Of a stretch of DNA of 64,000 nt, positions 22,130 through 33,471 are shown piece by piece (within the stretch, counting starts at the first letter, position 1; the number at the start of each line of letters is the position of its first letter). Below the pieces are notes generated by a model. It had not been told where the DNA came from, searched no databases, and was given only the letters and a program-made list of their open reading frames with translations. Location of the stretch: NCBI GenBank assembly GCA_003693705.1, contig RBZT01000546.1, positions 62,001 to 126,000 of the forward strand. Direction: 5' to 3'. Source of the DNA: Polymyxa betae. Lineage: Eukaryota > Endomyxa > Phytomyxea > Plasmodiophorida > Plasmodiophoridae. The position numbers were made by a program, and so were the translations under genes.

Positions 22130-22726
22130 GCCAAGCTGCACTTGTAGCATCAAATGTTAAAAGTCGAGCAGTTCCAAGACCTCCAGCGCCCGCTAATCCA
22201 GCTGCAACAATAGCGGCAGCCGCTGCAATCAAGCAACCCGCCCAAGCGTATACAACAGGTATGCCAAGACACCATTCATATTATTGGCAAAGGTCATATT
22301 CCCAAAAGTATATAAATACCAACTATTGTCTTTAGGGGCAGAATTCGCAGTCGAAGCAGCTCAACAAAAAGCGTCAACAGCAACTGCAGCAGAAATAATC
22401 AAACATTGTCATTCGCTGCCACAAAATCGTCTTGCTACGAACAAGGAATCACAATGAACTTAACAATCTCTCTGCATTGATAGAATCAATCAGTAGACAT
22501 CTTGCTATTAAACAGCTTTGAAATCAATTATTGGTCCCAAGCAGATACTTTGAAACCAGCTGAATTTGAACAAATTATTATCAAACGAATTCCAAAAGGA
22601 GATTGTTATCAAAGATTCTGTTGGTGTATTTCAATTGAACGAGAAACTCTTAAACTAAGGCCTTACAGAAGGCCAAATCTAACACCGTTGATTACTGCCT
22701 TTGGATTTGTGTATAAAAAACAATAG
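22130..22726 (+). CDS. Unidentified Ala-rich spliced gene (5' end unresolved)
   Basis: Three plus-strand coding blocks chain together: an alanine/proline-rich block (VKSRAVPRPPAPANPAATIA), an 80-nt intron ending TTTAG near 22335, a second block (GAEFAVEAAQQKASTATAAE), and after a 68-nt intron a third (NSFEINYWSQADTLKPAEF, PYRRPNLTPLITAFGF) ending at 22726. No family is recognised. The third block uses more A/T-rich codons than nearby genes. The start codon is not clear; an ATG followed by IGPAPPVPFSSS near 21988 has similar composition but does not splice in frame in my reading. It stops 13 bp before an ATG in frame with the tRNA synthetase. Confidence 0.4.
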
Positions 22727-22912
22727 TAAAGTCAAGATATGACGAAAACCGAGACGAAGACAAAGATCGTCCCTTTTCCAGACGCCATCACGGACTTGGC
22801 GTGTTGCATCATGTGCGGACCTGCCTCTCTGTTGATTAAGAACACTCAGAACAGGTACAGTACGGCCGCAACTCCGCAAAAGATTCCCGTCCTCATCTCC
22901 ATCAAAGTTACA

Positions 22913-24268
22913 ATGGGAGCTGATATCGAGCAGGATGCAGCAGCGTCGTCGTCGCCGCCGATCGAGCAGTTCGTCGACCCATGGAATGTTACCGCCGGCG
23001 AGAACGGCATCGATTACGACAAGCTGATTCGCGATTTCGGCTCGGAACGAATTCCTCAGGCGACCATCGACCGAATTGTCAGGCTAACCGGCAAGCCAGC
23101 TCATCCTTTATTGTCCCGAGGGATGTTCTTCTCGCATCGTGAGCTGGATCGTATTCTGGATCTGTACGAGGCTAAGAAGCCGTTCTATATATTCACGGGC
23201 AGAGGGCCATCTAGTGAAGCTTTACATGTCGGCCATCTGGTCCCGTTTATGTTCACCAAATACCTTCAGGACGCCTTCAATGTTCCTCTGGTTATTCAGA
23301 TGTCCGATGACGAGAAGTTCTTCTTCAAGGACAATCTTTCATGTATCAGAGATGATTTATTACTGTGATGTCGTTATTGATGGCATCTGTAGTGGATGAA
23401 GCGCATCGATTGGCTTATGAGAACGCTAAAGATATCATCGCTCTGGGATTTGATATCAACAAGACGTTCATCTTCTCCGATCTCGACTATATCGGTCATT
23501 TGTATTACAACGTCTGCCAAATCCAGCGCTGTGTCACATATCGTCAATTTAAGGTCGAACGCTTGGTTGGTTTTCCCAACAACCTTCTTAAATTTGATTT
23601 TTAGGGAATTTATGGCGGTCATGACGATTATCATTGTGGAAAGATTGCCTACCCATCCGTCCAGGCGGCGCCGTCGTTCTCCAGCTCGTTCCCTCATATA
23701 TTTGGAGGCGCCAAAGACGTCCCTTGTTTGATTCCCTGTGCGATCGATCAGGATCCGTATTTCCGCATGACTCGTGATGTCGCTCCCCGACTTGGCTTGG
23801 TCAAGCCTGCTTTGATTCACAGCAAGTTCGTTCCCGGATTGCAAGGCGCGCGGGTCCGAGTTTGTACGAAATCGTGACCAGCAGACGCTGACATGCTTTT
23901 AGGGCAAAATGAGCGGAAGCGATGCGAATTCAGCCATCTATGTCACTGATAGTGCCGATGTCATTCGTAAGAAGATCAAGAAGTACTGTGTATCGGGCGG
24001 CCGAGAAACTCTTGCTGAACACCGACGCCTTGGTGGAGTCATCGAGAAGGACGTCCCATATCAGTATCTGTCATTCTTCCTGGAAGACGACGACAAATTG
24101 AAGTGGCTTCATGACGAGTATAAGGCTGGTCGACTATTGACCGGCGAAATGAAACAAGAGCTCATCAATGTCATGGTGCCAGTGATTGAGGAAATTCAGA
24201 AGGCTCGTGCTGCTGTCACCGACGACGTCGTTAAGGCCTACATGACTCCCCGGAAACTGACTTTCTAA
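22913..24268 (+). CDS. WARS1: Cytosolic tryptophanyl-tRNA synthetase
   Basis: Class I aminoacyl-tRNA synthetase that charges tRNA-Trp. Four exons; introns at about 23345-23391 (GTATCA/TAG), 23550-23604 and 23849-23901. The Rossmann HIGH-type motif appears as [17 protein letters not shown] and the KMSKS-type loop as [12 protein letters not shown], both in the eukaryotic/archaeal form. [38 protein letters not shown] and [12 protein letters not shown] match the family almost unbroken to the end ([10 protein letters not shown]). ATG at 22913 (MGADIEQ) is the likely start; an in-frame ATG at 22739 would add a 58-residue, basic N-terminal stretch. Confidence 0.95.
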
Positions 24269-24364
24269 ACGCTTTATTGTTATAAATGTACAGAACTATC
24301 CATATCTAAGAATCACTTGGGATCGTTTCCAAAACAATTTTTACAATGAGCAATGCAATCGAGT

Positions 24365-26411
24365 TTATTGAGTATATTGAGACGGGCCAAGCATTTGCTC
24401 AGGACGCACCCATTTGTCAAAGTCTTCAGCACTGCAGATTCCAAGCGACAGAGCGGCTTCTTTCAATGTCGTTCCTTCTTTGTGCGCTTTTTTCGCGGCA
24501 GCGGCGGCATCTGACGACGATTAGCCTGAAAGGCAATGAAGAGTATACCACCAATCTTACTGTCGTAACCAATATAAGGATTTAAAGCAGTTACAAGCAT
24601 AAGCGATTCGTGCAACAAAGTGTCAATACGTTGCTCGTTGGCAGCGATACCAACAACACAGTTCTTCGTGAATGAACGAGCTTGACAATGAGTCAAAACG
24701 AGATGGTTAAGCCGCAGTGTGAACTGCCTTACAAGCATCTGCTAACAGCCGAATCGATTGACAGAGGGAGTTGATCATGACTGGTTTGAACACTACAAAG
24801 ACATTCAGCGAAGAGAGACATCACAGCTAAAACAAATGGAACCGTTCAATTGGAAATGGCCATTGGATCCTGCTATGGAGATCGTGGTGTGATTGCCCAT
24901 AACTTGAGCGGCGACCATCGTTATGGCTTCACATTGAGTTGGATTCACTTTGCCCGGCATAATAGAACTTCCTGGTTCATTTTCTGGCAGAGACAGTTCA
25001 CCCAGACCGCACCTAAATCACAGGTTAAGCAAATGGCAGTCAAACGTTCTACATTGCTAACCGAGGCCCACTTCCGAGGAATCGTAGATCATTCGCAATC
25101 TTCATCAAGGAGGCCGCAAGAGTGTTGAGAGCGCCAGAGCAGAAAACGATTGCATCGTGAGCGGAGAGAGCTTCAAACTGAAAGAATTGAACATGATGAG
25201 CGCGAAAAGTAAAAGCGAACCTTATCGGGAGCAGTGACAAAAGGCAGCGATGTCAGCTTGGCGACTTCATTGACCACCATCTTATCAAACCCAACATAGG
25301 TGTTCAGTCCCTAAAGAGGCATTTCGTCATTACAGTACAGAAATGAGCCAAGGTGCGATTACTGTTCCAACAGCGGTCCCACCAATCGCCAGTTGATAGA
25401 GCTTTGGAAGTGTTTGCTGGACACGTTCAATCCCATACTCAATCTGAGTGGCAAACCTGAATGCGATCACAGATAAGATTTCAAAGTTTAATCCATTGTG
25501 TTCACAAGGTGCATTACGCGCCGAATTCGTTTCCGAGGGTCAACGGCGTAGCATCTTGAGTGTGAGTTCGTCCAATTTTGATAATGTGCTAAAAACGTAT
25601 TCAGAAATCTGGTATTGTCAAACCAATCTTAATTACAGAGAATTCTTTCGATTTTTCGCTCAGGGCCTCATGAAGGTCTTGTAAGGCAGGAAGCAGTCGT
25701 TGATTAATTTCCATACAAGCAGCGATGTGCATAACGGTTGGGAACCTAATCGACAGAATCATCGAAGAAATGTATGTTAATCCAAAATCGATTGTACGTG
25801 TCATTTGATGATTGACTTCGATTAACATGGTCGTTAGGATGGACCGGCTTCTTGGAGCCGATCTCGCCACCAAGAATCTCGATTGCTCGATTAGAAATCA
25901 CTTCATTCGCGTTCATGTTCGATTGTGTTCCAGATCCAGTTTGCCAGACTACCTATGAAAATCTTTGAGCAAATACGAATCTGGATAGCAGTTATGGGTA
26001 TACCAGAGGAAACTGATCATTCATCTTTCCTTCAATGACCTCATCTGCAGATTGGCAGATTGCATCGGCGATTTTCTCGGGCAGTCCGAAATTCTTGTTA
26101 GCGGTCGCGGCAGCTCTCTTCAGAATTCCAAATGCTCGAATAACGGGGGTTGGCATACGCTCACGAGATCCACCGATATCGAAGTTCTGCAGCGACCTGA
26201 TGCCGGCTTTCAGCTGTACTCGGCCAATTTATCTAGATGACATTACCGCTGGGTTTGTGCTCCCCAATAGACAGATGCATCGACTTCGATGTCACCGAAG
26301 GTATCCCGCTCGATCCTTTTGGCGGCGCCCTAAACACCCGCCCTGAGCACAAGACGATTCTGATACTGCTTTGAGGATACCGACAGCTGCGAACGATCGA
26401 CCGCCAGTCAT
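24365..26411 (-). CDS. FH: Fumarate hydratase, class II
   Basis: Converts fumarate to malate in the TCA cycle. Many short introns. Conserved stretches in order: [22 protein letters not shown], the SNE and SSND region, [55 protein letters not shown], the family signature [11 protein letters not shown], then [20 protein letters not shown] and [16 protein letters not shown], ending [14 protein letters not shown]. The first exon (MTGGRSFAA) is inferred from a splice to GAAKRIERD, so the mitochondrial presequence is unresolved. The proposed ATG overlaps, on the opposite strand, the ATG of the next small gene. Confidence 0.92.
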
Positions 26412-26698
26412 GGGCGCCGAGATTAAGTATCGGGCTCTGACAGATGATCTAATGGCAATCGTTATGGACATTGAAGTTGATTCTGTATGAGGGAAGGCCG
26501 CGGCGTCATCTCTCTCAACAGCATCACCAGACTTACCACGATCTCACGATCATAACATCTCCTCAGACATATGAATTCAACCTGCCTTGTCGTAATGGTG
26601 CATCTCTCGAAAGCCTTCATTGACAGCATGAAACCCACCGAACTGCTGAACATAAAATTACAGGCTGCCTTCCAGAAAGACCAAGTTTGTCTGTTTAG
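26410..26698 (+). CDS. Small spliced protein, 55 aa, unknown
   Basis: Three exons (26410-26475, 26531-26597, 26664-26698) with typical 55- and 66-nt introns give an uninterrupted 55-residue protein. It begins [20 protein letters not shown] and continues YHDLTIITSPQTYEFNLPC. No family recognised. Its ATG shares the CATG tetranucleotide with the proposed fumarase ATG on the other strand. The frame is also open upstream, so the true start may be further 5', which would then overlap fumarase exon 1. The sum of exons is an exact multiple of three with clean splice sites, which is the main support. Confidence 0.45.
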
Positions 26699-26937
26699 AA
26701 GCGCCTTGTTCCCTGAAACTTTTGTATCATCTTGAAACACACACACAATTTCTTGTTCTATGGAGAAATCAGATTCCAGGGCGTAAGCAATGCAGCCCCC
26801 TCATGTCGTTCTTGTAAACAATGAAGTTTTGGCTCTTTAGCTGATAGCAGAGAGCTTCTCAGTTTTATTTGGCATTCAAAATCGCCGCAATTTTTGTCAC
26901 TTTTTACGGTGTATCAAGATAGGCTGAAGCGTCTGTT

Positions 26938-27283
26938 ATGGCATTGACGATCTATTCGATATTGAAAGCCGTCGTTCTCTGGACCAATGCAATCGCGGTC
27001 CTGAATGAAGCGCGATTTCTCAGGAAATGTCTGGTGTTTTGCAATCTATCCTAAAGCTCGCGGTTTAATCCGGTCTGGTGTATAGATGGCTTGGACCGCC
27101 CAGCACCTGAACATTCCGACGATTCGATCAAGAATAGGACAGTGACGCTGCTCTACAGCACCCGAGTTCTGCTACAGAGTGCGTTTAGCACTATTCCGCT
27201 CGTCTGTGCTTAATCATAGTGTTTTAGTGCCTCTAATATGCATCAATGTTCTCGTCATATTAATTGAGCTCATTCTTGGCTGA
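26938..27283 (+). CDS. IER3IP1: IER3IP1/Yos1, ER-Golgi trafficking membrane protein
   Basis: Small membrane protein needed for COPII-dependent transport from ER to Golgi. Three exons: 26938-27028, 27086-27178 and 27228-27283, with 57- and 49-nt introns; 79 aa against 80-82 in the family. The N-terminal span MALTIYSILKAVVLWTNAIA, the following VLNEARFLRK, the loop SIKNRTVTLLYSTRVLLQ and the C-terminal span PLICINVLVILIELILG align along the whole length with animal IER3IP1. No single open frame exceeds 40 codons. Confidence 0.88.
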
Positions 27284-27479
27284 TCAATCGCTAAAAAATA
27301 ATCTAGTAAAGTACAGCCGGATATTGTTGGCACTATGAGACTGTTTCAAAATCTCTCGAAGTTCCTAAGTAGGTCAGTGTCCATGCGGCCTGTTGATGTC
27401 TTCAGGTCTGGTATCAACTTGGGCAACCGATCTGTAAGGGGTACCTGGATTAAGTGCTGCGAAATACTTAACCATAGCG

Positions 27480-28607
27480 ATGGCTCCGGCCGCTTCCAAA
27501 GATGGCTACCTCGTTCGAGGTGTCTGTGGCGGCCTGAGTTCAATGACAGCCGAAATCTTCACGTTCCCTATCGATACGATCAAAGTTCGTTTACAGCTGC
27601 AAAGACAGAGGCGTGCTGAAGTTTCCGTTTTTCAAATGGTCAGATCTATGATGCAGACGGAAGGGCCTTTCTGTCTATGGAAAGGTACACCAATGCCAAC
27701 ATCCTTTGATGGAATAAATTGTAAGATTAAATGTACTGTAGGGGTCAATGCTGCTTTAACGAGACAAGCTGTCTATTCATCCGCCCGAATGGCGATGTAT
27801 GAGCCGATTCGGAACGTCCTGGGCGGCTCCGATACGATGTGGAACAAGATCGTGGCAGGCGGCGTCGGCGGCTCTCTCGGCGCTGCAATCGCTAACCCGA
27901 CCGATATCATCAAAGTTCGTCGAATCGCGTGTATGAATTCCGAATGCCTGAAACCCATATCAGATCCGTTTGCAAGCTGATACCACAGGGAAGTTGTATT
28001 CGGGCGTTCTGAATGCTCTTTCTGTGATCATGAGAACGGAAGGCATCCGTGGTCTACTTCAAGGGATCGCGCCGAACACTCAAAGGGCTTTTCTTGTTAA
28101 TGCGGCTGAACTATCCACATATGATCATGCGAAACATCATTTGAAGCAGTCCGGCTACTTTCAGGAAGGTGTTTTGCTTCATGGGGTACAGTCTCTCCAA
28201 AATGTCGCTGAACGAACGTCCTAACTCTGTTAGTTGGCTTCGTTTTTTGCTGGATTCACAGCTGCCTGTGCTTCGACGCCGGCGGATGTCATCAAGACTC
28301 GCATGATGCAGCAGCCGCGTGGACCAGGAGGAGCGGTTGGGCAATCTGCACATTGGCTATCAAGATTGTTGCTGATTTTGGTGTAGGGATTATTATACAT
28401 TGGTACCATCGACTGCATCAGGAAGACAGTCCAGGAGGAAGGTGCTCGTGCCTTATATAAAGGGTTCTTCCCGACGTGGCTTCGGATTGGCCCTTGGGCA
28501 ATGATTATGGTTAGTATGATGTGGCGGCAAATTGATCGTTTGCTAAGATCCATTTATAGTTCATTTCTTTCGAGAGATTTCGCAGTGTTGCAGATGTCGT
28601 TGCATAG
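27480..28607 (+). CDS. UCP-like mitochondrial carrier (SLC25 family)
   Basis: Inner mitochondrial membrane carrier with three repeats, each with the signature PxD/ExxK/R: FPIDTIKVRLQ, NPTDIIKIRLQ (split by an intron) and TPADVIKTRM. Six membrane spans are expected. Introns at about 27684-27749, 27921-27969, about 28190-28231, about 28342-28386 and about 28511-28559. Sequence details (KGVNAALTRQAVYSSARMAMYEPIR, LYKGFFPTWLRIGPWAMI) place it with the UCP/brain-mitochondrial-carrier subgroup, UCP4/UCP5 or dicarboxylate-type, so proton leak or C4-dicarboxylate exchange are both possible. Start at ATG 27480; an ATG at 27335 opens another frame and is probably 5'-UTR. Confidence 0.9.
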
Positions 28608-28874
28608 CATAGTCAGTTAACATTTGCAAGAATCAGGAATTCGTTTGGATGAGACTTCCCATCTGGATTGAAGATATTCTTTAAACAACTCAATAAATCG
28701 TTCAACAATCATAATCTGCTTTTCATTGCAACAAGTTCTCAAGTTCATTCCCATATCGATCGTTTTGTCGGAAAAATCCATTATCTCATTCTGTGACTAT
28801 TTCGGCTGTACAGTATGCACTTTAATCCGGAATCGTCTACCGAATAGAGAGGGATTTGCCAGGCTGCTATCAAC

Positions 28875-30058
28875 ATGTCAGTTGAGACAGAATGGTCATC
28901 GTTAATAGATCAGCGTTTTATTCGTCAAGAAGAAGCCATGAGGCAACGCTTGCTGAGCTAGCTTGATTTGCACCTGAATGCCGATTTAGAGAGCTCAACG
29001 ATAAATTGGAACTTCGGAGGAAGGAACTAGCAGAGAAGTCCGATAAAATCATCCAGAACCCAGGAGCATATATTACTGAAGTATTGAACGGATTTGTCCC
29101 ATTCTCTGCAATAAACTGAAATGAAAAGCAGGGAATAGAGACACGCCCTAGAGTGAGTTTCGGAGAAGGAGAAGGTGGCCTTGACTCCAGCGAAACCGAA
29201 GACGGATTTTCTGAAAAGCACAAAAACGAAATCGGTATCAATCTGGAAGATGACGATATGAGCCATTTAGAGCTTGAGCATCAAGTTCTTGGATTCAAGG
29301 GAATGACAAGCGACGGTAAAGAGAGATTGTTATTAGGTTCGTCAAGCCAGCGTTGTCTGGTCGTGATCCGCTAAGAATTGTATAGCAAAATTAGCGAATG
29401 CAGAGAAGGAGGTTGGACGGCTTCGGCAAGAGAAAGCTTCCAACTCCATGGATCTCGAGAATCTGAAAGCTGAACTGAAATCTGCCCAAGAACAGATAAA
29501 ATTTTTGCAGCGCCATTACAAGAACGCTGAATCGAAAGCTGAAAAGACAGAGGCAGCTTTGTCTAAGACAGAAGTCGGCTCACGTGATATGGCTATGGAA
29601 TTAAACGATGTTAAACAGAAACTGCAAATTGCCAAGAAAATCGCCAAAGATTTGGAGAAATCAAATAATGCAAAAGAAACCAAGTATTTGTTTTTAAGCT
29701 TTTTGCTACAGCTACTGATTCTATTCAGGCTTAACAGAGCGTTAGCTGAGGCAGCTCGATATAAATCCTTGATGGAGGAAAAACAAGTTTCATCAAAATC
29801 TCAAGATAGTATATGGAGGGAAGAAAAAACTGCTCTGGATACAGAAATCAACAAACTACGAAGGACAAAAACCGATCTGATGGCCATTGTGAAGAAGCAA
29901 TTTAAACTCATCGATATCCTGAAGAAACAAAAGGTGAATACCAGCTGTCCTGCAGCAGCATGCTTTCAGCTAACATCTGTTTGTAGATGCATATCGAGGC
30001 GGCAAAGCTGTTATCGTTTTCTGAAGAACAGCTTTCTAATCACATCAAACATAAATAA
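28875..30058 (+). CDS. TEX9-like coiled-coil protein
   Basis: TEX9 is a testis- and cilia-associated coiled-coil protein found mainly in organisms with flagella. The N-terminus has QRFIRQEEAMRELNDKLELR, the family's N-terminal block, built by splicing across a GC-AG intron (28943-28989). A central acidic linker follows, then long heptad-rich helices (DLENLKAELKSAQEQIKFL onward). The C-terminus KQFKLIDILKKQKMHIEAA and LLSFSEEQL matches the TEX9 terminal signature. Introns at 28943-28989, about 29069-29116, about 29323-29386, 29683-29727 and 29935-29986. It supports a flagellated life stage. Confidence 0.75.
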
Positions 30059-30270
30059 TGGATTGTGCATATAGAGTTTGAAGTTAGAAACCCTAAAACC
30101 CTTGACATGGGAAATGGCCACTCATAACAGAGAGCGGCGCAGCCCGACCCTATACAATTTAAAAGGCGATATAACCGGCATGTTTATAAGTTCATTGTAA
30201 GCTTTCCGGCTTCCATTTGTATGCACGAAGCGCCTGGGGCAGATCGAACTGTACAGCGGACGGTGCCGTG

Positions 30271-31072
30271 ATGTCTCTGGGGATACGGCCGTTATCCATT
30301 GCCATGCCGTTGACAGCGTTGCTCTTGATTGCCCTTGTGTCGCTGATCTCAGCAATGTCAACCGTATGGTCGGTGATGACACCCGAATTGCATTCAGGTG
30401 TCGTTCTCTTCACCATTTTCCTCGCTTCGATGGCCGCCGCTGTGCTATTTTTTGTTCAGTCACGAGGCGTCGCCTCGCTTTTGCCATACAAACTCCAAGA
30501 TTATCTTGTTAACCTGTACTGTAATGCGTCTATATTGTGTTTACGAGCCTGACGTCCTTTGCAGGAGCCTGATGGACGCGGCTCAATCAATCTGGAGTGT
30601 AACCGGGGATGTTTTCGATGCTGCAGTGCTTGTTGGTCTTCGAATGGATCGCGATCACACCGAGCGAGCTTTAACCCGGTTGCCTCCCGCTGTTCGGAAG
30701 ACAATTACGCAGCCTGGGATCATTAATCTGCTCCCTGGTCCTGTGTCGAATTTGATTCTTCCTGATCACATTCGCAGGAAATTTCAGCGATCTCGATTAC
30801 CGATGCCTGCACACGCTGAACCAGAACCTCGAGAGCAGTTTCTCACGCCGATTATCTTAGAAGTCTCAGAGCGGAGGATACTTTCATTAAGTCGGGCGCT
30901 AATAAGCTCGTTTTTAGCTAAGAATCCATTATTGAGGCTCAGCCAGAAGCATTTCCGAGCGCTAATGTTTATATTTTCCTGTATTTCGTTCGTTCATCTA
31001 ATCCGGTCTCGCTCGTACCGCAAGATGTCTTTCAAAACCTTCCAGGTCCTGGTATTTGTGTCAGCGATGTAG
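30271..31072 (+). CDS. Unidentified membrane protein
   Basis: ATG at 30271 opens a frame with two strong hydrophobic helices (PLSIAMPLTALLLIALVSLI and VVLFTIFLASMAAAVLFFV) that splices over a 47-nt intron (about 30517-30563) to LMDAAQSIWSVTGDVFDAAV and LPGPVSNLILPDHIRRKF. The 3' part is uncertain: after EVSERRILSL the frame can switch to one reading SIIEAQPEAFPSANVYIFLY and LPGPGICVSD. A competing frame starting MATHNRERRSPTLYNLKG near 30119 is also open but gives no membrane protein. No family recognised. The final exon may be the 63-codon frame at 31131. Confidence 0.45.
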
Positions 31073-31130
31073 GTTCACGCTTGAAAATTGAGTTAATCTC
31101 ACTGTAAAATGTCTTAGATCTGTTAATATT

Positions 31131-31322
31131 ATGAATTTGAAGACAGCTCGTCGCCTAAATCAGGTGCAACCAGCTCGAGGGCGTATCGCCAATCGCGATC
31201 TAGCCGCAAGAGGCAATATGCAACAGACCCTTCCTTACAGGCGATTGATCATTGTTGGAACCTCAGCTATAGCTATAGGTGCTGTTTATATGAGATACCG
31301 AAAAAATAAACGCCTTTTATAG
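31131..31322 (+). CDS. Tail-anchored small membrane protein or last exon of the preceding gene
   Basis: A 63-aa frame with a basic N-terminal half and one C-terminal hydrophobic span (LIIVGTSAIAIGAVYMRY) followed by RKNKRLL, typical of a tail-anchored protein. It can also be read in frame from SVNIM upstream, so it may be the last exon of the membrane-protein gene at 30271; I could not find a phase-matching donor. No family match. Confidence 0.35.
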   Translation: MNLKTARRLNQVQPARGRIANRDLAARGNMQQTLPYRRLIIVGTSAIAIGAVYMRYRKNKRLL

Positions 31323-31569
31323 CTTTGCAAGATTAGCTCTTGCTTTATTCAATATTACGTCGCTGATATCCATTCTCAATACAAATTTGTGACGAAACCG
31401 TCATACAAGAAAGTTGAGTGAAGGTGTTGATATGGGCCATCTAAGTAAGTCTGTGACGGGCTGAGCTAAGCTTGTGGAAGAATCACGATAAGCGCATTAT
31501 TAGTAAATCGATCCAGTTCCGTGTTCCAGTACTGTCGCCTTCTGCCTCTGGTCTTCCTCACCGTTCATC

Positions 31570-31842
31570 ATGGCTGATATCCGCAAGGCTGTTATAAAGA
31601 ATGCCGACATGAGCGAGGAAATGCAACTCGATGCTGTTGATTGTGGGACACGGGCCCTGGAGAAGTACAGCATTGAGAAAGACGTCGCCGCTTTCATCAA
31701 GAAGGAGTTCGATAAGAAGTACAGCCCCACCTGGCACTGCATCGTTGGAAGAAACTTTGGCTCTTATGTCACTCATGAGACAAAACATTTTATATATTTC
31801 TATCTGGGTCAAGTGGCGATCTTGCTCTTCAAGTCCGGCTAA
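31570..31842 (+). CDS. DYNLL: Dynein light chain LC8
   Basis: Hub subunit of dynein motors and dimerisation partner of many proteins. A single exon encodes 90 aa, very close to animal [64 protein letters not shown], and the C-terminal strand [18 protein letters not shown]. The target-binding groove residues are intact. A diverged copy of the 12-bp motif (GTCTGTGACGGG) lies about 120 bp upstream. Cytoplasmic versus axonemal use cannot be told apart. Confidence 0.97.
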   Translation: MADIRKAVIKNADMSEEMQLDAVDCGTRALEKYSIEKDVAAFIKKEFDKKYSPTWHCIVGRNFGSYVTHETKHFIYFYLGQVAILLFKSG

Positions 31843-31998
31843 GCTAGGTGGACTACGTTCAAAAATATCATTGCTTAATTAATCTCCCATGCTGATTTCC
31901 GATGGCGTATTACTCATACAACTCTTTTGCCATAATAAAGCTCAATGCATTTGTAAATAACTTTTTAGTTAATCACGTGTGAAACGATTCTTTAGTAA

Positions 31999-33272
31999 TC
32001 ATGGTCCAAAATGGTGAATTTCTCGAAGATATTTCAACGCTATCTGCCCCACTAGCAAATAACCACTAAAAACGAATTCGCCCAGCCTGAGTAGCATTTT
32101 TGGAATTTTGTTCATGCCGCAAATCTCGCATCCTCTGTCTGGAAACGCCTGCAATGAACATGCATACAAACTGGATAAACACCGAGGTTCACGTTGAGCC
32201 GCTCGAGAGGTACATTCGAGATCGAAACAGCAGATAACTGGATTAGGCTCTGTCACCGGAAAATAGATATCGCCTGATACTTTGTAGTTTTTCCTGACGT
32301 GATATCCAAATATGATAAGAACAATCCACCCAATCGCTAAAGAGGCGCAGAAATTCTGGAAAATGGGCACGATCATGGATCCGGATGCATCTTGTGCTAA
32401 AGGCTAAGATGACACAGTTAGAAGAAGAAACATGCCACCGAAAATCTACGAACACAGAAAAGTTTCAGATCGCGATAGATCAACCATGCATATGCAATCA
32501 TAAATATACTGATTCCATGGATTGCCGATGTCAAGTATGGCACTAACTTCGTAGTGACGACATGGGCTTTTGCTAATCGGCTCATCTGTTCAAAATCTTC
32601 GTGGTAGAGTCTAAGGCAACGTTGTAGTTGCACACATGAAAAGCCACATACAACTTACGATGATAATGAGTTGGTGCTGAAACCGGCGAATAACTCCAAT
32701 AACATCTGCATTCGCTTAGCGCAACGAAAAACGAGCAAGTTATCATTGCGGACCTGAACGAGAGCGATACCGCCAATGTATAAAATAGATTTGCTATAGT
32801 TCCATGTGTACTCAGGCAAACAAGCCGAAGAATCATAGCATTTGCTATTTGAACCCATAGCTTGGCATGTATCTTCGGGTGACCCTCCAACCATACATAA
32901 CGAATATTTTGAGGAATCGCAACTTTTGCAAACTGGGTTAGTTGAAGAAGATTGCACTTCGCAGCGAATTGTCGATGTATCGACAATGCACATGCTAGTA
33001 GATTTCAGAGTCACCATAGTGCATGGCTTCAAGTTCGCCCAATAGGTCTCCCAGCATGTGTATAATAGATACAGATATATACATGCTTTAAACAACTGGT
33101 ATACTGCCAGCCATTTGCCATTGTTCACCCAGCAATCCGTCACCTGCGGCAGTGCGTTCCGATTCACGTCGCCTTTCAGCAGCGCTTCGATGCCGGCCGG
33201 ACGTCGGGCGCGTCTCGGGCTGCCTTCCGACCTGGAATAGTCATCGCTATCGGCTCTGTGAACGAGTTGCAT
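31999..33272 (-). CDS. Multipass membrane protein with Cys-rich extracellular domain
   Basis: Unidentified. The first exon (33272 to about 32656) has a basic N-terminus, one membrane span (LAVYQLFKACIYLYLLYTCW) and a roughly 90-residue Cys-rich segment (CIVDTSTIRCEVQSSS, CKSCDSSKYSLC, CQAMGSNSKCYDSSACL) likely facing the lumen or outside. Later exons contain spans near 32520 (AIHGISIFMIAYAWLIY), 32340 (FCASLAIGWIVLIIFGYHV) and 32070 (VFSGYLLVGQIALKYL). The protein ends at 31999 (REIHHFGP). Splices between 32655 and 32376 are approximate. It could be a receptor or orphan membrane protein; no motif decides. Confidence 0.5.
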
Positions 33273-33471
33273 ATGAGACGTATGGAGTGATGGGGTCGCG
33301 ATATGAAGTGCAGCAGTGGACTGATTGCAGCTGTCATCAATGTGGGGCTAGCAACAGTCATGGTGGACAAATGTTGCACTCAGATCACGTTACCACATCG
33401 ATTGGATTCTTCTGTTGAATGGAATCGATCGCGTGCCATTTTTCTTTCGTCTTCATTATGGTGACATAGCG

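Noticed and set aside
30119-30400. Alternative gene start MATHNRERRSPTLYNLKG splicing over a 60-nt intron
   Set aside because: The downstream frame it enters hits a stop after the next possible intron, while the competing frame gives a coherent two-span membrane protein. It is mentioned in that entry only.
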